Below are positions 32,867 through 40,846 of a DNA stretch of 64,000 bases, piece by piece. The notes under the pieces are model-generated. The model did not search any database, was not told the DNA's origin, and was given only the letters and a program-made list of their open reading frames with translations. Source of the DNA: CAZMGG01 sp964565715. Lineage in GTDB: Bacteria; Planctomycetota; UBA1135; UBA2386. The position numbers and the translations under genes were made by a program. The stretch is from assembly GCA_964565715.1 (NCBI GenBank), contig CAZMGG010000003.1, positions 1-64,000 of the forward strand. The letters are read 5' to 3'. Numbering within the stretch: position 1 is the first letter of the stretch; each line of letters begins with the position of its first letter.

Positions 32867-34120
32867 CTAGCCGTCGCCTTCTTCTTCTTCTTCTTCTTCT
32901 TCGGTCCGCGCCGGGCGGGTGCCGAGGTCGGTGTAGGCGCCATTCCGGTCCTTGCCCGCCGGCCGCACATCCTTGCTCTTGCGATAGCGGCCGAGTGCAT
33001 CGTCGATGCGGGACACCTGGAACGCGTCGTGCTCGATGGAGGCCGGGCCCTTGGCGGTGCCGGCGATCTCGACGTCCCCGGCGCCGATCAGCGTGCCGCG
33101 CAGCCGGAACGGGCCCTTGATCGAGGTCTTGCCGCGAACGTAGATCAGCCCGGTCAGGTCGGTGCCGTTGCCTTCCTTGGCCTCGAAGTCGCCCTTGATG
33201 ACAATCGCCGCCCGGCCGCGCAGGGCCTGGGCCGTGTCCAGCTTGAGGGAGCCGTCGACGAACACGAACTGGTCCTGCAGCGGCCGGCGGAGCAGGTCGC
33301 GGGCGTCCTTCACCGACAGGTCGGCGACGTTCTCCAGGCGATCCTCCCGCATGCCGAACACGTTCTCCATGCTGAGGTCCATGCCGGGCACGCGGAGGGA
33401 GCTGGGGGTTCCCGTGAGCGTGCTCAGCAGCCCGGTGACGCCGTTTTCCACGAAGGTCAGGCCGGGCGAGCTCGCCGACCCGGTGATCGACGCGCCGGAG
33501 CCGATCGTCACCTTGGTCGGGTTCTGGGTGAGCACCGCGCTCTGGGCCGGCACCGCCATCGGCACGCCGCGGATCTCGGTCCGCATGGTCTGCGTGGCGA
33601 CGACGCGGTTGGGGTACTGGTTGAACGGCTTGGTCTTGTCGACGACCTCGTACAGGATGCCGCGGGAGCCGACGTCCCAGATGCTGCCCGCCGGCTGGCC
33701 GTACGCCGCGGACACGTCCTCCGCCTCGTCCTTGCGGATCTCGTAGCGGCCCCACAGGCTGCCCCGCACCTCGAACTCGCGCACCAGGCCCTTGCTCGGA
33801 TCGATCGTGTCGATGACCGGCGGATTTGCGGCCGGATCCGACTGCGGCGCGAAGTCGGGCACCGGCTGGGTCGCCTGCCGCCGGAACCATGCCGCCGTGT
33901 CGGTCAGCCCTGAGTTGGCGATGTTGGCCGCCAACGCCTTCTGCCGGTAGCGCACGTCCATGTCCTTGCGGTTGGACTGCATCTCGGTCGAGTGCGAGAT
34001 CATCATCCCGGCGGTGATGGCCACGAAGAACAGCGCCCAGACCAGGGCCGAACCCTGTTCGTCGCCCGGCTTCCGGTGCCGCTCCCTGGCGTCGGTACGG
34101 TTTCTGTACAGCGGCGACAT
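32867..34120 (-). CDS. PilX-like minor pilin/assembly protein with poly-Glu tail
   Basis: The 417-residue product starts with a hydrophilic leader, then a PilX/GspK-type N-terminal helix (EQGSALVWALFFVAITAGMM, about residues 22-42) followed by a polar helix with KALAANIANSGLTDTAAWF. This pattern is typical of PilX and GspK relatives, which lack a normal prepilin site. The C-terminal part contains bactofilin-like or beta-helix repeats (IKGDFEAKEGN, IYVRGKTSIKGPF, GDVEIAGTAKG). The protein ends in eight glutamates and GDG, encoded by a (TTC)8 microsatellite on the plus strand. ATG at 34120 heads the operon and is divergent from the Ser/Thr kinase gene. Confidence 0.78.
   Translation of the reverse strand: MSPLYRNRTDARERHRKPGDEQGSALVWALFFVAITAGMMISHSTEMQSNRKDMDVRYRQKALAANIANSGLTDTAAWFRRQATQPVPDFAPQSDPAANPPVIDTIDPSKGLVREFEVRGSLWGRYEIRKDEAEDVSAAYGQPAGSIWDVGSRGILYEVVDKTKPFNQYPNRVVATQTMRTEIRGVPMAVPAQSAVLTQNPTKVTIGSGASITGSASSPGLTFVENGVTGLLSTLTGTPSSLRVPGMDLSMENVFGMREDRLENVADLSVKDARDLLRRPLQDQFVFVDGSLKLDTAQALRGRAAIVIKGDFEAKEGNGTDLTGLIYVRGKTSIKGPFRLRGTLIGAGDVEIAGTAKGPASIEHDAFQVSRIDDALGRYRKSKDVRPAGKDRNGAYTDLGTRPARTEEEEEEEEGDG
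32879..32902. repeat. (TTC)8 trinucleotide microsatellite
   Basis: Eight perfect TTC triplets encode eight consecutive glutamates on the minus strand at the end of the PilX-like protein, 20 bases before the next gene's start. Length changes by whole triplets would alter the tail without shifting frame. Confidence 0.95.
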
Positions 34121-34271
34121 GCCGGGCTTATCGACCGGTGCCGGGACGCCCTTGAGGGGGCGACCTGCCCGATGCTTCGGTCCGCCCGTTGCCAACGCCG
34201 CGAAGGACTGTCGAAGAATGCGACAGGCCGAAGCCTGCGGGCGCGGGCCCCGGGTTCCCGATACAGGGGCC

Positions 34272-37200
34272 GTGACCACCGCCGGAGCCCAACCCAGTCC
34301 CGCCGGCCGCGCCGCCGCCGCCGACCGCCGCCGCCGCATCGGCGACTTCGTCATCGAGCGCGAACTCGGCCGCGGCGGCATGGGCGTCGTGTTCGAGGCG
34401 ACGCAGGAGTCGCTGGGCCGCCGCGTGGCGCTGAAGATGCTGCCGTCGTTCGCCGGCATGGATCCGGCGGCGGTGGCGCGCTTCCGGCGCGAGGCCGAGG
34501 CCGCCGGGCGCCTCTCGCATCCAGGCATCGTGCCGGTGCACTCGGTCGGCGAGCACGAGGGCACCTGGTTCTTCATCATGGACCTGGTCGAGGGTCCGCC
34601 GCTGAACCAGCTGGTCGATGCGCTGGGCGTGCGGCATCCCGACAAGCTCCGCGCCTCGCTGGTCGAGGAGGCCGAGCTGGCCGACCGCTTCCCCGGCATG
34701 CGCGAGGCGGATGGCGGCACCGGCAACGCCTACGTACGATCCTGCGCGCGGCTGGTGGCCGAGGTGGCCAACGCGCTCGCCGCCGCCCATCGCGAACGCA
34801 TCGTGCATCGCGATCTGAAGCCCAGCAACATCCTCATCCATCCGAGCGGCCGGCCGGTGCTGGTGGACTTCGGCCTGGCGCGGGACGAGCAGTCGCTGGG
34901 CCTGACCAAGACCGGCGAGCAGGTCGGCACCCCGGCCTACATGTCGCCCGAGCAGGCCAGCGGCCGCCGCAAGACCGACGCCCGGGTCGACGTGTGGGGC
35001 CTCGGCGCGGTGCTCTACGAACTGCTGGCGTTGCGGCCGCCGTTCGAGGGCGGCACCGCCGTCGAGATCACCCGCCAGATCCTCGAGACCGAGCCGGTGC
35101 GCGTCGAGCGCCGCAACGGCAACGTGCCGGTGGACCTCGCTACGATCGTGCACAAGTGCCTCTGCAAGGACCCCGATGGCCGCTACGCCGCCATCGAGGC
35201 CCTGGAACTCGATCTGCGCGCGTTCCTGGCCGGCCGGCCGATCCTGGCCCAGGCGCCGACCCGCTGGGCCCGGCTGCAGGCGGGGCTGCAGCGGCGGCGA
35301 CGGGCCATCGCGATCGGCTGCGCCAGCGCCGTGGCCGCGGCGGCGGTGGCGGTGGGCGCCGGCGTGGTGAGCCGTCGCGGCGACGTGCAGCGCGGCGAGC
35401 AGGCCCTGGCGGCGGCGAGCCGGGCGCTGGTGGAACTCGGCCAGGCCGATGCTGCCCGCGACAGCTACGAGCAGGCGATCGTGCTGACCCGGCGCCCGGC
35501 CGCGGTGAAGGAACAGCGGCTGCGGGACTTCCGCGCGGCGTTCGCCGCCCACTACGCCGAGCGGCCGGCGGTGCTGGAGCGCTTCGTCGAGGTCTTCGAC
35601 GCCGCGGAACGTGAGCAGCTCGCCGACCTGCTGGGCCGCCTGCGCGGTCAGGGCACGCTGGCGCTGATCGGGCTCGGCCGTGACGAGCCGCGGCCGGTGG
35701 TCGCGATCCGTTCGCTGGTGGATGGTGAACTCGAGCCCGAGTGGCGGACCTGCGATCCGGCCGCGGCGCAGCCGATCGGCGAGCACCTGGTCCGCACCAC
35801 GATCGCCGACGGCCAGGTCGGCCACCAGTGGGTGCGCGTCGTCCGCGACCAGGCCGCCGAGGTGTGGCCGCTGCGGCTGCCCGGCGTGCTGCCCGACGAG
35901 GTCGTGGTGTGCCTGGATGCGCGGGACCGTCGCTGGCTGGCGATCGGCCGCTGCGAGGTCACCCGCGGCGAGTACCGGAGCTGGCTCGCCGAACTGCCGC
36001 CGGAGGCGCGGCAGGAGATGACGCCGTTGGGCTGGGACGGTGGCGAGGCGGACGCGCGGTTGCCGGTGCTGGGGTTGTCCTTCCACCAGGCCCGTACGTT
36101 CGCCGTGGCCCACGGCGCCCACCTGCCGTCGGCCCGCGAGCTGTGGCTGGCGGGCAGCGGCGGCCTGGAAGGCCTGCGGCATCCGTGGGGCAGCCGCTTC
36201 GATGCGGCCCGCATCGCCGCGGATCCGTTCGCGATGACAAGGCCGGAGCCGGTGGATGGCCGGCCGACGGGCGTGTCGCCGGTGGGCGCGCACCACGTGC
36301 TGGGCAACGCCGCGGAGATCCTGTCGCCGGTCGGCGAGCCGGCGTGGCTCGTCGGCGGCGGGCATTACCTCGCCGACGATCCGGCGGCCCTGCGCCTGGA
36401 ACCGGGCGCGGTGCCGACGGCGCCGCTGCGCAGCGCCAGCTGGCAGGATCCCAACGCCGGCCTGCGCCTGTGCTGGTTCCTGCCCGAGGCGCGGTCGGCG
36501 ACGGACATCGCCGAACTGCGGGAACGGCGGGAGGAGCTGCGCCGCCAGCCGACCGGTTCGCTGCTGCACGAGTGGCGTATCGGCGCGCACGGCGACGTGA
36601 CGTGTCAGGTGGAGATGAACGGCGTCCATGGCGGCGGCGAGGCCCGGATCCGGGTGCCGCTGGTGACCCCGGGCTTCCTGCAACTCGGCGGCTGGCGTGC
36701 GGCCGACGGCCACGGCACGCCGGTGCCCTCGCAGTGGCACCCGGCGCCTTCCGGCGAGCACGGCGAGATCACCGCCGACCTGCCGGCGGGGCTGCGTCGG
36801 GGGCAGGGCTACCGGCTGGTGCTCACCGCCGACCTCCAGCCCACCGGCGGGTTGCATCCGGAACGTGACACCTACGCGATCCGCATCCCCCTCAAGCGGG
36901 GCGGCGCGGTCGCCGCCATGCACAGCATCCTGTTGCCGGCGGGCACCGCCGTGGTCGAGGCCTGGCCGCTGCCGCTGGTCGCCAGCCTCGAGGAAGGGCT
37001 GTCCCTGCGCTGGGAGCCGACGCCCGGCGATCGGGTGGAGACCGCCGTGGTCCGCTTCCGCGTGGACGGCGTGCTCGGCCGCGGCGCGCTGGCCTGGGGG
37101 GCTGCCACCGCGTTCGCCACGCGGTTCCTCACCGCCTGGAACGGGGCCACCGACGATCTCGCCGCGGTCCTCGCCGACGACTTCCGGCAGCTGCCCGACG

Positions 37201-37916
37201 CGGTGGATCGGTCGACGGTCCTGGCCGATCCCCGACGGCGGCTGCAGCTGCTGCGTCCGGAGGTGCAGGACGTCGGCGTGGTCGGCGGGGTCGCCTCGGT
37301 GGAGTTCACCGCCGACTGGCGGGTGCAGGACCGGTCCGGCGGCGAGCTGCTGCTGCCGGCCTGGCCGATGGTGCTGCAGTACCGCATCGGCGGCAGCCCC
37401 AGGGCGATCCGGCTGATGCCGCGCGCCCACGCCGATCGCGGCCGCTACGGCGCCGACGGCTACGGGCACGCCGGGCTGCGCGTGCGGATCGGCGTCATCG
37501 CCGACACCGCGGTGAGCCGGACCCAGGACGCCATGACCACCATGCAGCTGCGGCTGTCGACGTCGGCGCTGCCGCAGGCCTTCGCCCAGGTGGTCGGCCA
37601 CTTCGCCGATGCCGACGAGGGCGCCGCGGCGGTGCGCTTCCGGCTGGAAGGCGGCGGCGGCATGCTGCGCACCGGCCGGCCGCTGGGCGAGGCGCGGGTG
37701 TCGGCCGACGGCTGGATGGTGCAGGACTGGCTGTTCGACCTCGGTCCTGGCCTCGTCGCCGCCGAGCAGTGGTGGTCGCTGTCGCGCGGCCGTCGTCACC
37801 TGCTGGCCCGCTTCGTGGTGGGCGGCGCCGGCGAGGCGGAGGCCCGGCAGGCGCTGGCCGCCGCCCCCGTGCAGGAATGGCTGCGGGCGGTGATCGCCGC
37901 GATCGCGCTGGACTGA
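34272..37916 (+). CDS. receptor-like Ser/Thr protein kinase with FGE-sulfatase-like domain
   Basis: The 1214-residue protein has an N-terminal PknB-type kinase domain: glycine loop LGRGGMGVVFEA (about residues 33-44), catalytic Lys in VALKML, HRDLKPSN near 178-185, DFG near 198-200 and APE-like SPEQ. A membrane segment follows at about 345-367. The C-terminal part has an FGE-sulfatase/C-type-lectin-like domain (about 553-737, CEVTRGEYRSWL, PSARELW, HHVLGNAAEIL) and an NTF2-like stretch near 955-1040. The formylglycine-generating cysteine pair is not evident, so this domain may bind ligands rather than act as an enzyme. ATG at 34218 is an alternative start. The orphan histidine kinase is convergent downstream. 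Confidence 0.9.
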   Translation: MTTAGAQPSPAGRAAAADRRRRIGDFVIERELGRGGMGVVFEATQESLGRRVALKMLPSFAGMDPAAVARFRREAEAAGRLSHPGIVPVHSVGEHEGTWFFIMDLVEGPPLNQLVDALGVRHPDKLRASLVEEAELADRFPGMREADGGTGNAYVRSCARLVAEVANALAAAHRERIVHRDLKPSNILIHPSGRPVLVDFGLARDEQSLGLTKTGEQVGTPAYMSPEQASGRRKTDARVDVWGLGAVLYELLALRPPFEGGTAVEITRQILETEPVRVERRNGNVPVDLATIVHKCLCKDPDGRYAAIEALELDLRAFLAGRPILAQAPTRWARLQAGLQRRRRAIAIGCASAVAAAAVAVGAGVVSRRGDVQRGEQALAAASRALVELGQADAARDSYEQAIVLTRRPAAVKEQRLRDFRAAFAAHYAERPAVLERFVEVFDAAEREQLADLLGRLRGQGTLALIGLGRDEPRPVVAIRSLVDGELEPEWRTCDPAAAQPIGEHLVRTTIADGQVGHQWVRVVRDQAAEVWPLRLPGVLPDEVVVCLDARDRRWLAIGRCEVTRGEYRSWLAELPPEARQEMTPLGWDGGEADARLPVLGLSFHQARTFAVAHGAHLPSARELWLAGSGGLEGLRHPWGSRFDAARIAADPFAMTRPEPVDGRPTGVSPVGAHHVLGNAAEILSPVGEPAWLVGGGHYLADDPAALRLEPGAVPTAPLRSASWQDPNAGLRLCWFLPEARSATDIAELRERREELRRQPTGSLLHEWRIGAHGDVTCQVEMNGVHGGGEARIRVPLVTPGFLQLGGWRAADGHGTPVPSQWHPAPSGEHGEITADLPAGLRRGQGYRLVLTADLQPTGGLHPERDTYAIRIPLKRGGAVAAMHSILLPAGTAVVEAWPLPLVASLEEGLSLRWEPTPGDRVETAVVRFRVDGVLGRGALAWGAATAFATRFLTAWNGATDDLAAVLADDFRQLPDAVDRSTVLADPRRRLQLLRPEVQDVGVVGGVASVEFTADWRVQDRSGGELLLPAWPMVLQYRIGGSPRAIRLMPRAHADRGRYGADGYGHAGLRVRIGVIADTAVSRTQDAMTTMQLRLSTSALPQAFAQVVGHFADADEGAAAVRFRLEGGGGMLRTGRPLGEARVSADGWMVQDWLFDLGPGLVAAEQWWSLSRGRRHLLARFVVGGAGEAEARQALAAAPVQEWLRAVIAAIALD

Positions 37917-37933
37917 CCCGGACCCGACGCGTC

Positions 37934-39388
37934 CTACGCGCGGACTTCGGCGTGCGGCAGCACGAAGCGGACCTGGGCGCCGCCCAGCGGCGACTCCTCG
38001 CACCACATGGTGCCGCCCATCGCGTCGATGATGCGCTGGCAGATGGCGAGGCCGAGACCGGCGCCCTTCGGCTTGTCGGTCATGATGTCGCCGATCTGGC
38101 TGAAGCGCTCGAACACGCGCTGCCGGTCCTCCGGCGCGATGCCGATGCCGCTGTCGGCGATGGTCACGTCCAGCAGCTCGTCGCGGGAGCTGATGGCGAC
38201 GTGGATCCGGCCGCCCGCCGGGGTGAACTTCATCGCGTTGTCCAGCACGCGGCAGATCACCTCGGTGAGCCGCTGCTGGTCCACCGACGCCGCCCGGCAG
38301 TCGCCCTCCCGGCCGATCGAGATCTGCAGGTTCCGGGCGGTGGCGGCAGCCCGCGTCATCGCCACGGCGTTGCTGGCGATCTGGTGGACATCGGCCGGCT
38401 CCCGGTTCCACTGCAGGTTGCCGGTCTCGAGCTGGCTGTACTCCATCACGTCGTCCACCAGGCTCTTCAGGCGGTGGCTCTCGACGTTGAGGATCTGGGC
38501 GAACTCGCGCCAGTCGGCCTCCTGGCCCGGATCCATCGTCGTCAGGATCTCGCTGGACGAGCACATGTTGGTGAGCGGCGTGCGCAGCTCGTGCGAGATC
38601 GAGCTGATCAGGTCGTCCTTCAGCCGGTTCAGCTCGTGGTTCTTGGTGACGTCCACCAGCACGATGACCTTGCCGAAGTCGTGGTCGGGCCGGGTCGACT
38701 GCACCTGCACCACGGTCAGGTCGAAGAAGCGGTGGCCGTGGACGATGTCCGTGGACCGCACCTCCTCGCCGTCGCCGCCATCGACCTGCGCCATGGCGGA
38801 GTCGATCGAGCGCTTCAGGTCGCCGTCGACCAGGTCGGTCAGGTAGCGGCCCTCGATGGCGCCGGCGTCGCTGCGCACGACGATGCGGGCGCTGCGGTTG
38901 GCGAGCACCACGCGGCCGTCGACGTCGACGACCAGCACGCCCTCGCGCAGCGACTGCAGCACCGAGTGCACGCGATCGAAGGCGACCTCGACCGACATCA
39001 GGTTGGCGCGGCTGAGCTGCTCGCGTTCCTCGACGCTGGTGCAGGCGAGGTTGAAGCGCCGCAGCAGGGGCTGCAGGATCGGCGCGCCGTGTTCGGGCAG
39101 GCGCGAGGTCTGGCCGCGGTTGCGGAGCTGCTCGAGGCCCTGGGTCACCTCCTGCAGCGGCGCCACCAGATCGCGGCGCAGCGCGCCGAGGCAGAGGCGA
39201 AAGGCGGTGAGCAGTGCCGCTGCCGAAGCGCCGGCCACGGAGGCGGCGGCCAGCGGGCTCAGGCCGCAGGCGAGACCGACCGCGGCCGGCGTGGCGGCGG
39301 CGGCCAGCACGCCGAGCGCCGTGCGCGCCGGGCGGAGCCCGAGGTCGCTGGCGGTTCCGGCTGTGGCAGAAGCGGGCGGCGAGGCCAT
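37934..39388 (-). CDS. membrane sensor histidine kinase (HAMP-like, PAS, HisKA, HATPase)
   Basis: The 484-residue protein has two hydrophobic segments near residues 25-65, a linker resembling HAMP (LVAPLQEVTQGLEQL), a PAS domain (about 140-240, SLREGVLVVDVDGRVVLANRSA), a HisKA dimerisation domain with the phosphoaccepting His266 in SISHELRTPLTN, and a HATPase_c domain (N box LDNAMKF, G1 DSGIGI, F box FERF, G2 GAGLGLAI). It should autophosphorylate in response to an unknown signal. No response regulator is adjacent, so the partner is elsewhere. It converges on the Ser/Thr kinase gene with 17 bases between them. Confidence 0.92.
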   Translation of the reverse strand: MASPPASATAGTASDLGLRPARTALGVLAAAATPAAVGLACGLSPLAAASVAGASAAALLTAFRLCLGALRRDLVAPLQEVTQGLEQLRNRGQTSRLPEHGAPILQPLLRRFNLACTSVEEREQLSRANLMSVEVAFDRVHSVLQSLREGVLVVDVDGRVVLANRSARIVVRSDAGAIEGRYLTDLVDGDLKRSIDSAMAQVDGGDGEEVRSTDIVHGHRFFDLTVVQVQSTRPDHDFGKVIVLVDVTKNHELNRLKDDLISSISHELRTPLTNMCSSSEILTTMDPGQEADWREFAQILNVESHRLKSLVDDVMEYSQLETGNLQWNREPADVHQIASNAVAMTRAAATARNLQISIGREGDCRAASVDQQRLTEVICRVLDNAMKFTPAGGRIHVAISSRDELLDVTIADSGIGIAPEDRQRVFERFSQIGDIMTDKPKGAGLGLAICQRIIDAMGGTMWCEESPLGGAQVRFVLPHAEVRA

Positions 39389-39511
39389 CTCATGGCTACA
39401 TCGGCGCCGGACGGGATGGGCCTTGACGGCTGCTGCCGGCGCGATCCCTGGGTCTGCTAAGGCGGCATAACCGTATTCACTACAGCAAGTTGCAGTCGAT
39501 CGACGGGCTGG

Positions 39512-40846
39512 CTAGCGACCTTCGCCCTGCCGGTAGCGTGCCCGGTACTTCTCCGCCAGCCGGATCTGCTTGTTGGAGAGGTCGAGTTGCCGGCCGCCGA
39601 GGAAGGCCCGTTCGACCCGGCTCGAGAGTTCGAACAGCGGCCCATCGGTCACCAGCAGGGTGGCGTCCTTGCCGACCTCCAGGCTGCCCAGCCGATCGGC
39701 GATGCCGAGGATCTGCGCCGGCCGCAGCGTGATCGCCGCCAGCGCCGCCTGCGGATCGAGACCCCAGGCCACCGCCGTGGCCGCCGCGTAGGGCAGGTTG
39801 CGTTCGTTGTAGAACGACTCGCCCGACGCGAGGCAGAAGCGCACGCCGGCCTGGTGCAGGGCCGCCGGCAGCTCGAACCGTTCGCTGAACGGGCTGTCGG
39901 CGCGACGCGGCAGCGGATGGGTGCCGCCGAGGATCACCGGCACGTCGTGGCGCAGCAGCAGGTCCTTGCAGAGCAGGCTGTCGCGGCCGCCGACCACGAT
40001 CGGCCGCAGGCCGCGGCCGTGGGCCCATTGCAGGCCCGACTCGATCTGCTCGAGGTCGTCGGCCAGCAGGAACACCGGCAGCCGGCCGCGCACCACCGCT
40101 TCCATGGCGGCGAAGCGGACGTCGTGCGAGGTCGCCGGGTCGGCGCTGCGCGCATCGCTCCAGGCGCGGGCGGCGGCGAACAGCTCGTCGATCTGCCGGC
40201 GCTGCCGCGCCGTGCGGTCGCCGCCGCCGCCGGCATCCTCGGCCACCGGCGCGCGCCGCCGCCGGAACGGGTTGTCGCCGGCCTGCGCCGGCCAGTCCAC
40301 CACCAGCCCTGCATCGGCCACGATCGCCAGCGACGCATTGGTCCAGCCGTCGAGCTGGATCACCGAGGCGCGCCCGGCCACCAGGCCACCCTGCGGGAAC
40401 ACGCCCGCCACCAGCACGCCGTTGCTGCGCGTCACCGGCAGCACGGTGGAGTCGGGATTGATCGCGGTGAGCGCCAGCGCCTCCGGCGTGGCGTCGCCGA
40501 GCTCGCGCAGGTCGATGCTGGGCCGGATCGACGAGATCTCCTGCAGGCCGAGGCTGGTGAACGGCGCGATCAGGCCCGGGTAGACGTGGCGGCCCTTGCC
40601 GTCGAGCACCAGGGTGCCGTCGGGCAGGTCGGCGGCCTGGCCGGCCGGGACGATGCCCTTCAGCACGCCCTGCTCGAACCAGATCGTCCCCTCCAGCAAC
40701 GTGCCCTTGCTGACGGTGTGGATCACCGCGCCCTCGATGGCGATCGGGATCACCTGCGGGCCGGCCTTCATGGTGAGGTCCTGGGCCCACAGCGGCGTCG
40801 TCGACACCAGCAGCACAGACGAAAGGGCGATGCGGAACGCGATCAT
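39512..40846 (-). CDS. exported amidohydrolase-family protein lacking the metal HxH motif
   Basis: The 444-residue product has a signal peptide (residues 1-22, cleavage after PLWAQ). It aligns with imidazolonepropionase-like amidohydrolases by its opening (GAVIHTVSKGTLLEGTIWFE), YPGLIAP after strand one, and the end motif ITLRPAQILGIADRLGSLEVGKDATLLV. At the position where active enzymes have HxH, it reads IAPFTSLGL, so the binuclear metal site is missing and catalysis is doubtful. Its ATG overlaps the stop of the upstream tandem amidohydrolase gene (ATGA), so the two are translated together and may form a complex. Confidence 0.85.
   Translation of the reverse strand: MIAFRIALSSVLLVSTTPLWAQDLTMKAGPQVIPIAIEGAVIHTVSKGTLLEGTIWFEQGVLKGIVPAGQAADLPDGTLVLDGKGRHVYPGLIAPFTSLGLQEISSIRPSIDLRELGDATPEALALTAINPDSTVLPVTRSNGVLVAGVFPQGGLVAGRASVIQLDGWTNASLAIVADAGLVVDWPAQAGDNPFRRRRAPVAEDAGGGGDRTARQRRQIDELFAAARAWSDARSADPATSHDVRFAAMEAVVRGRLPVFLLADDLEQIESGLQWAHGRGLRPIVVGGRDSLLCKDLLLRHDVPVILGGTHPLPRRADSPFSERFELPAALHQAGVRFCLASGESFYNERNLPYAAATAVAWGLDPQAALAAITLRPAQILGIADRLGSLEVGKDATLLVTDGPLFELSSRVERAFLGGRQLDLSNKQIRLAEKYRARYRQGEGR

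Noticed and set aside
32860..33000. N-terminal extension of the long prepilin with eight lysines
   Set aside because: It is the poly-Glu microsatellite of the preceding gene read in another frame; the prepilin signal starts close to the ATG at 32859.
34128..38564. 1478-codon open frame opposite the Ser/Thr kinase
   Set aside because: The plus-strand frame contains all kinase motifs, while this one is repetitive Arg/His/Ala/Gly and crosses two genes.
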